This document shows, one piece after another, positions 11,877-23,486 of a stretch of DNA of 64,000 bases. A model generated the notes under the pieces. That model saw only the letters and a list, made by a program, of their open reading frames with translations. It was not told where the DNA came from and ran no database searches. A program made the translations under genes and the position numbers. Position 1 is the stretch's first letter. Each line of letters starts with the position of its first letter. The DNA comes from Choanephora cucurbitarum (lineage: Eukaryota; Mucoromycota; Mucoromycetes; Mucorales; Choanephoraceae), in the NCBI GenBank assembly GCA_025331435.1, contig JAIWNI010000043.1, forward strand, positions 173,813 through 237,812. Reading direction: 5' to 3'.

Positions 11877-12836
11877 TAAAGCTGCATATAATTTGTTCAT
11901 TCTTCTATATATATTTGGATCTGCATCAATCAACACTTTATTTAAGCCTTTTTTTTTGTATTTCTCATTTGCATCGTCTTTTATCATAAGTATCAGAAAA
12001 AAAAGCATCACAACTGCAGTTAAGTTAGCATCCTTACAAGAGCTGCGTTTCTACTTGTCTTTGGAGTTTTGCAGTTGTTTATTTGAAATACAAAAATAAA
12101 AAACTCTTGCTGATCGGAGGCACCAAAACCATGGCGTTTTATACGCCGTAAATTCGAATCGAAGCCCAACAGTTCATAAAAAATCGAATCAAGAGCCATA
12201 AGGGTTCATGGTAACTTGTGAACGACGCGTACGTACCATCAGATCTGACTTCTCAATCAACAAACATATTGTCTGTTTTTGTTATCAAATTTGTTGTTGA
12301 TGTCATTGTTTAAATAAGAGCACTACGTAAACAGAAAAGTTGGGAAAATGCAACTTTCAGATCTCAACCATTGTAACATCAAGGTCACCATTAAGAAAAC
12401 CTTTCTTCAAGAGGCTTAAGTTTATTTCATTTTATAGTGTACTGATGCTACCCAAACACATCAAGCCATTCGTTTGTGACATTTATATCACTTTCATGGC
12501 TATTCAACTTTCATGCAGGGCTTGCTAATACAATATTTTTTTTTTTATTTTTTTCTTCATTACCTAAGGCTTATTTACTACTCCGTATAAAACGCCAAAA
12601 AGGCAACACTCAATCATCCAAGCAGGCCTTGCTAACCGTAGCTCTTATGTTGCCCTTCTTCTTATAGTTAAACAAAAACTGCCTTCAATACTTTTCTTTT
12701 CCTATTGCTTCTGTTTGAGCAAAACACACAAAATGTCAAACAACTACCGAATAGAGCTGAAGTACACAAAATTGCATGCTATGGTCTGCTCTTGATAAGA
12801 ATAGCACCTGAAACATAACTTAAATAAAAAAAAAGT
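11877..12836. other. Gene-free spacer
   Basis: No gene is supported. Short ORFs at 11893-12099, 12340-12528 and 12476-12667 are low-complexity and without motifs. The sequence GGCGTTTTATACGCC near 12134-12148 is an isolated short palindrome. Confidence 0.4.
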
Positions 12837-13153
12837 GCGCAAACAGTGCAGAGCTCGCACGCCCAGGTCCAAAATAAATTGTATTGAACGTCGAGGTGAT
12901 GATATACGCTTACGCAGTTGCGAGAAAGCCGCGATTAGCAACGATGAAGCAAAGACGCAAGGGAAACAACGTAAGTGATAGAGTTGTAATGAGAAGCATT
13001 TAGCTCTCATGTGCAATACGCGCAAACAGTGCAGAGCTCGCACGCCCAGGTCCAAAATAAATTGTATTGAACGTCGAGGTGATGATATACGCTTACGCAG
13101 TTGCGAGAAAGCCGCGATTAGCAACAATGAAGCAAAGACGCAAGGGAAACAAC
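12837..13153. repeat. 134-base direct repeat, two copies 183 bases apart
   Basis: Positions 12837-12970 recur at 13020-13153 with essentially one mismatch (ACGATG versus ACAATG near the end). The unit starts GCGCAAACAGTGCAGAGCTC and ends GGGAAACAAC. The 49 bases between copies are unique, so this is a partial tandem duplication of a 183-base unit. A 145-codon minus-strand ORF across it is an artefact of the repeat. It lies immediately left of the LINE insertion. Confidence 0.9.
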
Positions 13154-13190
13154 AAGATCTTAAAATTGAACATAAAGACAAAAAAAAAAA

Positions 13191-14217
13191 ACTCCTCTAT
13201 ATTTTTTTTTATAAGGAGGGGATACTCAAGTTTATCAAATGACGATAGTAATCAAGTCACACGCTTTTCGGGATTTTAAATTTCAAAATGTTTTTGATGA
13301 TTTTAAGTTATGGGTTAGAAAAAGGAAACAGAGGTCTAATGATCTAACAAGAAAAGCGGAGTATGCGAGATGCCATCTTTCACGAGAGATTCCTATTGTG
13401 ATAATTCAACAAGGCGTGAAGCGAAAGCCACAATAGGATGCGAGTTGAAAGGAATGTCAGAAAAGACGAACGCCCAGTGGGCCCGCCAGATACTGAGAAG
13501 AGTAGAGCCGAAGATACTGCTGGAATTGGTATTCGCATAGTGACTTGTTAATGCAGGGAATTTAAGAGACGTAATAGCATAAGATAAAGCTTCAGTAGAA
13601 GAGGACGCATCGAAATAGAGCGACCATATGAACGACCAAACGGTAAGCTTGATTGGGCAGAGCCAAAGAAAGTGTTCCAAAGTGTCTTCTTCTATGCCGC
13701 ACAGTAGACATGTAGCAGACGGAAAGAAAGACGGGATTAGTCGATGAAGGACTGATCGACAAGGAACTTTGTTATGGAGTAAGCGGTACCATACATTTCG
13801 ACTAGCATAAGGTAGCGGGAATTTCCAGAATGACTGCCACTTATTTGTAGGGAGCGAGAAGCAGGTACAGAAGGCAGCAGAAGAACGGTATCCCTTAGCA
13901 GACATAAGGATGTCGCCGTTTTCCAAAAGAAAGCCTAGCGGCTCAATGAAAGGGCGGGCGTCAACAACCAGAGGGGCAGACGGAACTGTAAAGGCATGAG
14001 GACCCAGCGCAGCATACGCAGGTGGTATGAAGGCCTTGCAGAAGAACGCACGTAAACGGATAGAGTTAGAATGCACCCTTCGCAAGAACTACTTACACAA
14101 GGTAGGATGTAAGTTCGGCTGAGAATCTTCCTTCGGTTGTAAGCGTTGAGAGCAAGGATCAAAGCAGTAAAGGGTGGAGCAAGGCAAAAGGAGAAGGGTG
14201 GAAAACCCCTCTATATT
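13191..14217 (-). mobile_element. 5'-truncated LINE (non-LTR retrotransposon) with target-site duplication
   Basis: The insertion body is about 13204-14204. It reads on the minus strand and encodes the C-terminal end of a LINE reverse-transcriptase polyprotein (13393-14085, with one further frame upstream to about 14162). The zf-RVT-type zinc motif is visible: SFWKFPLPYASRNVWYRLLH, then CLLCGIEEDTLEHFLWLC (Cys-x2-Cys, His-x4-Cys). Flanking 13-base direct repeats, ACTCCTCTATATT at 13191-13203 and ACCCCTCTATATT at 14205-14217, differ at one base and look like the target-site duplication. A T-run follows the left copy, as expected for the poly-A tail of a minus-strand insert. A frameshift near 14090 shows decay. 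The endonuclease and most of the RT are absent. Confidence 0.8.
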
Positions 14218-14616
14218 AATCCTGTGCGTTTTTCTTTTGTTAGGTGCTTAGCTACAAGAGTCGAAAAACAATTAACTCTGCCAAGTCGTCTACATATGAA
14301 TAAACAACTGGTATCATTAATGCAAATCAGAGATGTATGTTTGGCCCATAATGCCTGGATTGACGCCTCGCTTTAATTTTTTGATATCATTAATTGTATT
14401 TAGAGTTATAACTTTAACTAGAATGACACAGTTGACCTTTGTTTAACTGATTAGAATATGGAGATTTCAGGCATGACCTTAGTTTAGACTCCGTTTGTTG
14501 ATATTTGATTGGATAACTTCTCTCTCTTCCTGTCTCTTTGTTTCTTTCATAAGCTTGATTTTTAATTTTTTCTTAGTTTCTTTTTATTAAGTTAAAATAA
14601 AAATATAGCTGTCATC
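14218..14616. other. Upstream region of GOS1
   Basis: No coding sequence is evident. The stretch is AT-rich and becomes pyrimidine-rich (about 14520-14590) just before the GOS1 ATG, as seen upstream of several genes in this window. Confidence 0.4.
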
Positions 14617-15465
14617 ATGCAGCGTACACCTTCACCATCACAGAAGCGAACAGAAGAAGTTTCTTGGGATCAACTTCGAAAAGAAGCAAGGAGTCTAGAG
14701 AGTGAAATCGAGCTCAAGTTAGCTACTTTAACAAAAATAGGCCAATCTACTGGTCTTGATCATACAGGGCAAGAAAAAGAGACAGATGACCTACTGAAGA
14801 AGGTAAATGGCTTCTTTACTCATTTATCTACACTTGTTCATATGTCTATTAGTTACAAACAGTGATTACCGAAATGGGTGACTTTATCGACCGTCCCAGT
14901 CCAACACCCACCAACCCTTCCATGATTCATATGCTAAGTAGACACAAGGATATCTTGTATGATTATACCAAAGAATTTCGAAGAGTCAAGAGCAACATTA
15001 AGCTGGCAAGAGATAAAGCAGATTTGATGAATCAAGTGCAGGATGAGATTCGTACTTTCAATTCAAATAACCGAGATAATGCAGATTATTACCTGACAGA
15101 ACGAAACAGGATTGAGAGCTCACACCGAATGACAGATATGGTATTAGAGTAAGTGTAGTTAAATCCACATAGTGGCATCACGTGACTTACACCATGTAGA
15201 CAAGCGTATGCTACCCGTCAAGATATTTCGCGTCAAGGCCAAATGATGCAGAGTGTCAATCAACGTGTTGGCACCATTGTCAGTAAGTAGAATGCTGATA
15301 TTTTCAAAAGATGATTTGTTGAGATTTGATTGGATAGATCGTATTCCCGGTATCAACAATATCATTACTCGTATTAATACAAGAAGAAAGAGAGATACTT
15401 TGATTATGGCTGGTGTTGTTTCTACTTGCTCCATTCTTATCATTCTCTATTGGTTACGCACATAA
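14617..15465 (+). CDS. GOS1: Golgi SNARE Gos1/GOSR1 (GS28)
   Basis: Tail-anchored Golgi Qb-SNARE acting in ER-Golgi and intra-Golgi vesicle fusion. Four inferred exons (14617-14802, 14853-15148, 15200-15282, 15338-15465) give 230 residues, in the family range. The N-terminus reads SWDQLRKEARSLESEIELKL, as in GOSR1 proteins. The middle has HMLSRHKDILYDYTKEFRR, a diagnostic GOS28 signature. The SNARE coiled coil runs from about residue 130 to 205 and contains GQMMQSVNQRVGTIVN followed by RIPGINNIITRIN. A single C-terminal membrane anchor (LIMAGVVSTCSILIILYWL) ends the protein. A C11 tract lies directly after the stop codon. Confidence 0.93.
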
Positions 15466-15954
15466 TAAAATACCCCCCCCCCCACTTACATATAATAGTG
15501 AAGATGCGAGAAGGATAGACTTGCAAGTAGTGGGAATGAATCTAAGCAACATCTTGTTATTCTTTGTATGGTTACATTGCTTCATTATCTCAAATAAGCT
15601 ATCTCTCTGAAAAACTAGCTGAATGAGCCAAAAAATGAACAATGAGGTAATTGGATGAGACGATCAAGTTGCCATTGAGCAGTTATTTTGTATTAAGCAA
15701 GAGGCAAACGGTTAAAGAAAAAGGGCTTATTGATTGATGCTAAGGAAAGATGATAGCATTGAAAAATGATGAGTCAAAATATGAAGGATGTTTCATAACT
15801 CGAAAGCTTTTGTTTAGCAAGTGGCTAATAAAATGGCAATGATGTTTGAATTCTCTTTTTGTTAATAAGCCTGTAGAGGTTTTTGATATGAAATGGACTA
15901 GAATAAAAAAACAAGACATACAGTTACAAATTCGTTTTGTTTCTCTTAAATTGT
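15466..15954. other. Gene-free spacer after GOS1
   Basis: Apart from the C11 tract at 15473-15483 I see no feature. Short ORFs on both strands have no motif content. Confidence 0.35.
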
Positions 15955-16177
15955 AGGCCATCTACCTTACAAAGGTAGTAAGTACAGACTTCAAATTGAA
16001 CATAGCCTTGGAATTCGAGGTACTGTAGTCTTTCCCTATCATCAGCCTTTTGTTTTATGTCTCGCTTTATATCTTTTAGGCTTGTTGAATCCATCCTTGG
16101 CCGAGTTGAAGTTTGTCGAAGATAAAAATAAAGCACTCATTCGCTATTTCAAGGATAACATTAATCTGATTGGATAA
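15955..16177 (+). other. Possible orphan 3' exons of an unidentified gene
   Basis: One frame reads YKGSKYRLQIEHSLGIRG, then a possible 60-base intron (GTACTG to TTTTAG, about 16020-16080), then LLNPSLAELKFVEDKNKALI ending in NLIG and TAA at about 16177. Splice phases agree. No upstream exon or start codon could be found between here and GOS1, so this may be a gene remnant or chance. A minus-strand ORF (15924-16136) overlaps. No family is recognised. Confidence 0.22.
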
Positions 16178-17321
16178 AAAACCAATCGATGTTGATCTCT
16201 GCAAAATAAAGCTCATTGATATAACGTCATTTGTTTATTGTCAGTCTAAACATTAATAAATACTTGGCTCATTGTAAGTTAACACTATTAATCAATGGTA
16301 TCTTTCATTGCCTTCCCTATATTCTTCATGCTAGTGTAATAAAATAAGAATGTAAATGTTGTTCAAAGAGCTTTCGGCAGTAATAAGGAAATTTGAAAGT
16401 CAATTTTGTTACTTTGTATTGATCGCAATAGAATGCAAAAACGAAAGTTTTGCTGCGAGTGATTTTCTTTGGAAGTAATCAAATGCTCATTGAAAACAAA
16501 GGCTATCATGAGTTTTTGTATCTTTCAATCCCCATCAAAAGCCTTGATCGGGTTTCAAAGGGAAAAACTTCAAATTGAAGAAAGGGCATTACATCGTCAA
16601 ATCCAAAGATTGCCTTTTTATCGTAAACTTATACTACAAACTTGTGCATTTGACGTGTGCATATATGCACGGATTTTATCTTTCATTTCTTCAAACTGAG
16701 AGATTTCTTTGTTTGGCGATAAACATTCAATAAAAGATAAACATTTTTAGTTTGATCTTGCATCAATATCAACTGTATTTTAAGACGAAGTGGGCACATT
16801 CAGAGACTAAAGAAGTTCAAAGAAGGCTACTAAATAACATACTATATAAGAAATTAAATAGAAAGTTTAGCTCTTAAAACATATCTTTAGAGATTCCCCA
16901 AAAAAAAAGAGAATGACGGGTAAGGAGAGAAATGACTCAAATCAATGATCATGTTGTTTGATCGACAAAGAATTATTTCAAAACTTATTATTCTGAGCAA
17001 ATCAACCCGAGAGAATATAGCTTTGGCTACTGAACAATAAAGGACAAAAGGGTTTTAATACTAACTTCTAATAAATAAAATACTTTGTTAAAGCATTTAC
17101 TTGCAGCATTCTGTTTAAGCTACCAATATGCTCTTTTTGTGTGTGTGTGTGTGTAAATACAGAATAAGTTGTACAACTTTAGATTTGATTTTTTTTACTT
17201 TCGGTAAATGTGTGTGTAATCTAATTTCAAAAAAAAAATAGCTGTACCTTGTTTTTTCTTTTTTTCCCTCTCTTTTTTCTTTTATCTAACCCTCTCCCTT
17301 TCCTTTCTTATTTTTGTCTGT
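16178..17321. other. Intergenic region with GT microsatellite
   Basis: No gene is supported. A GT dinucleotide run lies at about 17139-17154, and a pyrimidine-rich stretch (about 17250-17310) precedes the TBC-protein ATG. Confidence 0.4.
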
Positions 17322-19427
17322 ATGTCCAAGCTAGTTGATGCTTTACAGCAACAGGAAGAACAATATGCAAAACGTCCGCCTGTTCACTTGAGAACATCCA
17401 AAAGCTCAACAATAAGGCATAATTTGTTAAACCCAACACGCACCACCAGTGCTACCCTTCGAGGTACAACAAGAACCAGAAAGCGTACCAACAGTTTCAC
17501 TACTGTCCAAGCTACTCCTAAAAAGGATTTAAAGTTGTTACCTCGACTTGAAGAAGAGAATGCTAGTTTACCGCCACAGGTAAAGAGAAAATATGTATAT
17601 AAGTGTGCGCGTATTGATCAACTTGTATGATTATAGCAAGATTCGATCGAGTTCATTCTTGCTCAAATTGAAAGACAGAATGCTAAGTTAGATGAAGATC
17701 CTAAATCCGTCTGTATTCAATCCAACCAACTCAAAACACACTTGTCTACCATTCAGAATTTAGCGGAGGATAATTCAAGTGATATAGACTGGGAATTTTG
17801 GACAGCATTGACAGATGATTTTAGTGCGGTTGCACTCAAGCTGCCTCATTTGGTCTCTGCTAAATTACGTGCAGGTATCCCTTCTAAAGTGCGAGGAGTG
17901 ATTTGGCAAGCTATGTCACAATCTGCCTCACTCAACCTGGAAACCGTCTATGGTCAATTGGTGGCAGAGAGTTCACCTTATGAACGCATCATTCAGCGTG
18001 ATCTAGCTCGTACCTTTCCCGGGATCGAAATGTTCAAGAAAGAAGGTGGATCAGGCCAACAATCTCTGGAGCGAGTCTTGAAGGCCTATAGTCTTTACGA
18101 TTCTTTAGTTGGGTATTGTCAAGGATTGGCCTTTTTAGTAGGACCCTTATTATTGAATGTAAGTTTGTGTTATTTATAAAATGGGAAAGGAATCGGATTT
18201 CTAAAAAAAAATTGTTTAAGATGCCCGAACAACAAGCCTTTTGTGTATTTGTCAGGTAAAGAAATTGATTTAGGGGAAAATGTATACCCTTCTCTAACTC
18301 ATTGAACGACTTCAAATAGAATGATGGAAACGTATGAACTAAGAACCATGTTTACTTTGAATATGGAAGGCTTGCAATTACGTCTTTATCAATTTGCAAA
18401 TTTGCTAGACCAAGTCTTGCCAGATTTATCCAATTTCCTAAAATTACATGAAGTCAATGTACCTATGTACGCCTCCCAATGGTTCTTGACTTTGTTTGCA
18501 TACGCTTTTCCTATGGAACTCATCTTGCGTATATATGACATTGTGTTTGCTGAAGGCGCAGCCGAAACTATCATGCGAGTATCCATAGGAATGCTAAAAC
18601 GATCTCAGGACAAGATCATGAAATTAAATGAATTTGAGGACATCTTGGACTTTTTATCCAACAAGCTCTACGATGCCTATCAAAATGATCCTTCTCAAGT
18701 TATTTTGGATGCCGTTGAACTCAACAGTCTAATCACACGAGAAAAGATGGATCATATTGCCGAGACGTATGTATCTGAGCTAGAGCAAGAACAGAAGCAG
18801 ACGGAACAAGTCTTGGCTGTTCGATTTAACTTTTGGTCCAAAAACACAAATACAACATCAGCAACAAAACAGAATCGAAAAAAGAAAACAATGTCATGGT
18901 ACAGTAGTGCACCTAAAAAGAGTATGGATTCAGTTTCTTCTTTACGTGAGCCTGATGTAGCTCAATTGCATCATCAAATTGAAGATCTTTTATTGGCTCT
19001 ATCGAAAACACAACGAGAGACGATTGAACTAAAGGATAGTTTGATGCAAGCCAAGTTGGATCAGATGGATGCAGAGGCAGAACGAGATGCACTCAAGATG
19101 ACTATGGCTAGTACGGCTTTCAATCAACATACTAAATTTGAAGACGAGTGTGTTCAGTTAAGAAAGGAGAATAGTAAATTAAAGCAAGAGAATGAAGATT
19201 TATTGCATCAACAATTGATGTCGAAAGACGCCTTGACAGCGCTTGTTGAACGAATGTTGGAAATGAAGAATAAGGTTGATATACTTGAACAAGAAAATCG
19301 GACACTGACAAGAGAGTGTCAGCAGTTACATCAGGATAGGAAAAAATTACATAGGTTGACAAGTTCACCTTCATCTATCACCACTATTTCAGCATCTTCT
19401 TCTTCATCCTCTTTACATAGAAAGTAA
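17322..19427 (+). CDS. TBC-domain Rab GTPase-activating protein (Gyp5/EVI5-like)
   Basis: Predicted RabGAP that switches off a Rab GTPase in vesicle traffic; cytosolic or on Golgi/endosomal membranes. Exons 17322-17579, 17637-18158, 18221-18255 and 18320-19427 give 640 residues. A basic, Ser/Thr-rich N-terminus precedes the TBC domain (about residues 160-400). Its dual-finger residues are visible: the Arg in AGIPSKVRGVIWQ (about 165) and the Gln in LVGYCQGLAFLVGP (about 245). Later TBC blocks include VPMYASQWFLTLFAYAFP and RIYDIVFAEG. The C-terminal third is a long coiled coil (LRKENSKLKQENEDLL and similar) ending in a Ser-rich tail. TBC plus coiled coil matches the Gyp5/EVI5 group; the Rab target cannot be read from sequence. 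Confidence 0.9.
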
Positions 19428-20912
19428 TATTGTTTATTGCATTTACCCTTCTTTATTATATATATATCTTTTCATGCTTATATCATCCATATTCTGTTAC
19501 TTTATGCGTGTCACCTTCTTTCTCTCTTTTTCATAAAATAATGACTAAACTTTATTATCAATAATTAGTGTTGTCTTCTAAATGTACATTTGAGGTCTAA
19601 CTCTCACAGCAATAACCGGCTAAGAGGCTTTCAAGGTAACATGTTTGAATACTCGAAAACCCCAAAAAGTGAGAAAATAACAAATCGCTAAGGAAAATAC
19701 TTCGACTGATATTTGCGTGGCATAATCAAATAAGGAGGTTCCTATTGGGCATGTCACTCTTTACAAAACTTGAATTTTGCATCTTCACAGGCTTAACAAT
19801 GTCAGTCTTTGAAGTACTTGGATTTTTTTTTTGAAATGTCAAATTATAGCTATAATTGAGTATTCCTTGTTTCTCAAGCACATCTGACCAATGTGTTTGA
19901 TACCGACTATCTATAGAGGAAAGAAGGGTAACTTGTTTGGTGAAAAGAAAGCAAAGAAGGATATGAGACACCAATGCCTGTTTTTGGCTTCAAGCTCAGG
20001 TATTTTCTTCACAATATCATAACCCCATGTTCCTTCATGTTCCTCCGTCGTCATGCTGGCATTGTATTCTATCCTCTTTCTTCCACTTCAATATGAAAGA
20101 ATAAAGTTTACCTCAGGTAATCCATCACTCATGTTCCCTCTTGAAAGGCATCAGAGTAAAATCCACATAGTCAATAGAAATAAGAGCGATAGCGTGCAGC
20201 CTCCATCTTGGGGCTCAACTTATTACATTTGGTTGACAGAGTACTGCAATGGCATAATTTGGACAAAGAAAGTCTTTCTTGATTGTATTGTCATCAATCA
20301 ATATGAAATGTGTTTCGTGGTGAGTCTATTTGAAATTTCAGAAACGAGCAGTATAAGCGCCATATCAATCTACTAATTTGTTACATAATTAAGACCATCT
20401 AATGTGAGGCTTTTGACAAGCAGATTAGTTGAAACAATTTGATATTTAAGTAGATGCTCAGGTAAAAAAAAAAGCTTAGTTTGATCAATTTCTAGGTGAC
20501 ATTTTTCTTTGCTTAACGATTGCCCAATTTGCTTTGTCATTTAGGAGTCCTTGGACTTGCCTAAGGACAGCTTTATGTGCGATTGCTGGTACAAAATATC
20601 TTAGTCTTCTTATCATTGGCATTTTGTACAAAAACAAAAAGTAGCACTACAGCCTAATCCCTTGTATAATACTTTAATTGTATTCTTTTTTTTTGTTCTC
20701 ACTGATCAATAATATAGAACCTCATTGTCCTATCCTGCTTTTAATCATTAGCCTCAAGTAGCTTCATTCCTATTTATCAGATGCTTGAGTTTTCTTTGTT
20801 GATCCTCTTCTCAATTTATGTAAGATATGCTTTTGATCACAATAGAATTGTTTGCAAATCAACTCATAAATAAAGTTTCAGCAGGTCAAACATTATCTTG
20901 AGTCTAAATATA
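19428..20912. other. Intergenic region
   Basis: No supported gene. Two medium ORFs (19726-19974 minus, 20053-20376 plus) have no recognisable domains. Frames around 19900-20300 on the minus strand are fragmentary and could be an old relic, but I cannot name it. Confidence 0.35.
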
Positions 20913-21087
20913 CAGCAGTCGCTTTATTTGAGAATAATCGTATGTCTTTGAGAAATACACTCTTATATTGAGCATAGTCCTAAATCGAATAGTACGTTAG
21001 CGCTTGAAGCAATTTTGAAGTTGAATGATTGATGCTCTTATATTTAGTATACTCCCTATCAACTACTCTTAAAATGAGCGACTATTG
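20913..21087. mobile_element. MITE copy 1 (Tc1/mariner- or pogo-like, about 175 bases)
   Basis: Inverted ends CAGCAGTCGCTTTATTTGAG (left) and AAAATGAGCGACTATTG (right) resemble those of the copy at 51532-51705. Internal blocks are shared too, notably ACTCTTATATTGAGCATA and CTTATATTTAGTATACTCC. The left flank is TA; the right flank is TG, a decayed TA. There is no coding capacity. Confidence 0.75.
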
Positions 21088-22606
21088 TGCCGTCAGGTTG
21101 CTGTAGAGAGAGCAGAATTGGACTTCAACCGAAAAAACAGTGCTGTCTATGAGATTGGGAATTTGTAAAGAAGTAGAAGAGAAATCAAAAGAGAAATAAA
21201 TCAATAACAACAATCATTTCATTTTCTTTAGACAAAGAATATATTCTTTCTTGTAAAAAATGTGAAGACCGGTTAAAACGCATTTCTTACTTCTGGCATA
21301 TCATTCTATTAGAACAGATTCAAAGCGCCATCACAGCAGGTAAAAAGGAGGCCGAGTCCCATAGAAGCTAGAGAAGTACTCAAACGTAGTATCCAAAATC
21401 TACATAGTTCCATAATAAAGGATTCTTACTTGATCCTATTTACTCAATAAACTCGCTTGAATATCTAATGATGCAATAAGCTAAAGAAGCTTATTATAGC
21501 TATGGAATGAAATAGACACGCCATCAGTTTAGAAAAGCCCCAAGAAACATGTTCATTCATAAGCTGCAAAATACAAGAACATTACATGTCAACCTAGCTC
21601 CACTCTAAACTGTACGTATATCGATTTTGGTGTTTTAGGCTTCTAGCAAAAAAAAAATCAAACAGAAGAAGCTTGTGTATAGTACAAACTTATTTTGTTT
21701 GCGACAAACAACTAGTGTGTTAGCTAGAAAGCTGTTGTAATTTTAAAGGATAATACACCAGAAACCTTAGTACCCAGTAAACACATATATCTCTTCAATT
21801 AGACATATAGAACTCGCTTTAGTGAAAATGAAAACTCTAACATACAAAAAAAGACTATGCGCAAATCGGTTGAAAACCCCATAAAAGAGGATTTACAGAT
21901 TCATGCAGCCAATGACTTTCAGCTCCTCTACAATTCAAGTAACACATGGTCAGCTTAATATATCGGAGCAGTTAAAAAGTTTAAAGCGATAGCACTAGGC
22001 GCCATTTTTTTCTTGCATTTTGTTATCAATTTAAGCTATGAACAAAGGCTAATATCCTGATCAAATCACAAGTGACAACTTATTAGCATTTTCTTTTTGT
22101 TTTCAACCATTCTATCAGAGTGTAGCAACAAGAAGAGCATATGAGAAGGAGCCTCAAACAAAGCGAACATATAATCTTATCCATATGCTTCTACTGTTCT
22201 CTTGCATGCAGTAAGTCTGTATGATGCAAGTGAGGCAGGTCTTTGAAAACGCCAAGTAAACCCGACCTGTTCTAAATCAAGTTTGTCGCATGCATCATTT
22301 TATCTGCAGTTTATATTTTCTTTAGTTGAGGCCCACTTGAATGTTTGATATGAACCGAATTATTCCAAGTGTCAAGAATAGACTAAATTTATATAGAAAC
22401 TAATAGATATACAGAAATAGCCTACTTTGGACCATCATTCGTCCTCCTAAATAAGCAACATGCACGCACGGAGTTTGAAGGGCAATAACCGTTTCAAATA
22501 GCCAGCGCGTGATATTTTTATTACTCCATCATCTATTGCTCACCTGCTTTTTTTTTCTCTTTTTCTTCTTCTTCTACTACTTTATCTAGTTTAGCACTCA
22601 CACATA
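21088..22606. other. Intergenic region
   Basis: No coding sequence or structured repeat was recognised. A pyrimidine-rich tract (about 22550-22590) precedes the next gene's ATG. Confidence 0.4.
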
Positions 22607-23220
22607 ATGAGTAAGTACACGGATGCTATGATTTATTCTTTTACTTATCATCTCGGTTCATAAAAGCCGTACCTGAAAACCCATCCAAACTCCTTGAAAC
22701 TCAGTTGGCACAAAGACCTGATGTTCAAGAACTTATCGATAGAAACATTATTAAAGGTAAAGAAAAAGCAGAAGCAGCGAGCCAGAATTTGCAAGATGTA
22801 TAACTCTATTATCCCAAAAAAAAAAGATCCTAAAGTAGCACCTGCTATTCAACAACAACGTGATGAGTTAGAAAAGCGCAAGATTGAAGACTCTCTTCGT
22901 CATAAGATTGATCATCGTCCTGCAGTCGAAACACTGGTTGAACAAAACATCTTGAAGAGTAAGAAACTTCAAATACTGGTGCATACATAAAACTGATCAT
23001 TTCTATTGAACAGCTGATCCAAAAATTGCACCTGCACTTCAAAGACATCAAGTTGATTTGGAACGACATCGTTTACATGATGCTATGGAACACAAGATCC
23101 ATGATAGACCTGAGCCTGCTGAGCTTGTCAAGCAAGGCATCTTGACAGGTAATGTTTTATCACAACACCTTCACTTCAGTCATCTAATATCATTTTACAG
23201 AGGAAGAGGTCCCAAAATAA
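22607..23220 (+). CDS. Small RPEL-repeat protein (putative G-actin binder)
   Basis: Three RPEL motifs, the actin-monomer-binding repeat known from MRTF and Phactr proteins, make up almost all of this 126-residue product. Exons: 22607-22610, 22667-22756, 22827-22958, 23014-23148, 23201-23220. The repeats read LAQRPDVQELIDRNIIK, LRHKIDHRPAVETLVEQNIL and MEHKIHDRPEPAELVKQGIL. Repeats 2 and 3 are preceded by DPKVAPAIQQQRDELEKRK-like linkers. Each repeat sits on its own exon and every intron after the start exon is phase 1, so repeat exons are symmetric. Exon 3 uses an A-rich acceptor (AAAAAAAAAG). No nuclear signal or phosphatase-binding region is present. Actin binding is inferred from the motif. 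Confidence 0.83.
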
Positions 23221-23486
23221 GGAAGATACACACTCTATTGTTTGTGTTTGAATATATCATTTGAAATAAAAACAGCGAGAAAAGAGAAAGGGCTTCTTTT
23301 TCTCTCGAAACAAAAAGGAAAGATATGCATATGATATTTGCGTCATCTCCGTGTGTTGCTTCAAGCTTTCGGACGTTTATATGTAAAGTTGTGATTTCAA
23401 TAAAAAATTGTTATTGCAGCACCTTTTGTGCTGGCTATGGCTCTTACATACAAAGTTGTATTGAAAACTCTCTCTCTGTGTAAATC

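Noticed and set aside
12744..13181. 145-codon minus-strand ORF with an internal repeat
   Set aside because: The repetition is just the 134-base DNA duplication read through; there is no start context or domain.
19726..20376. ORFs of 82 and 107 codons as genes
   Set aside because: No motif, no consistent splicing, and neighbouring frames are full of stops; at best an unidentifiable relic.
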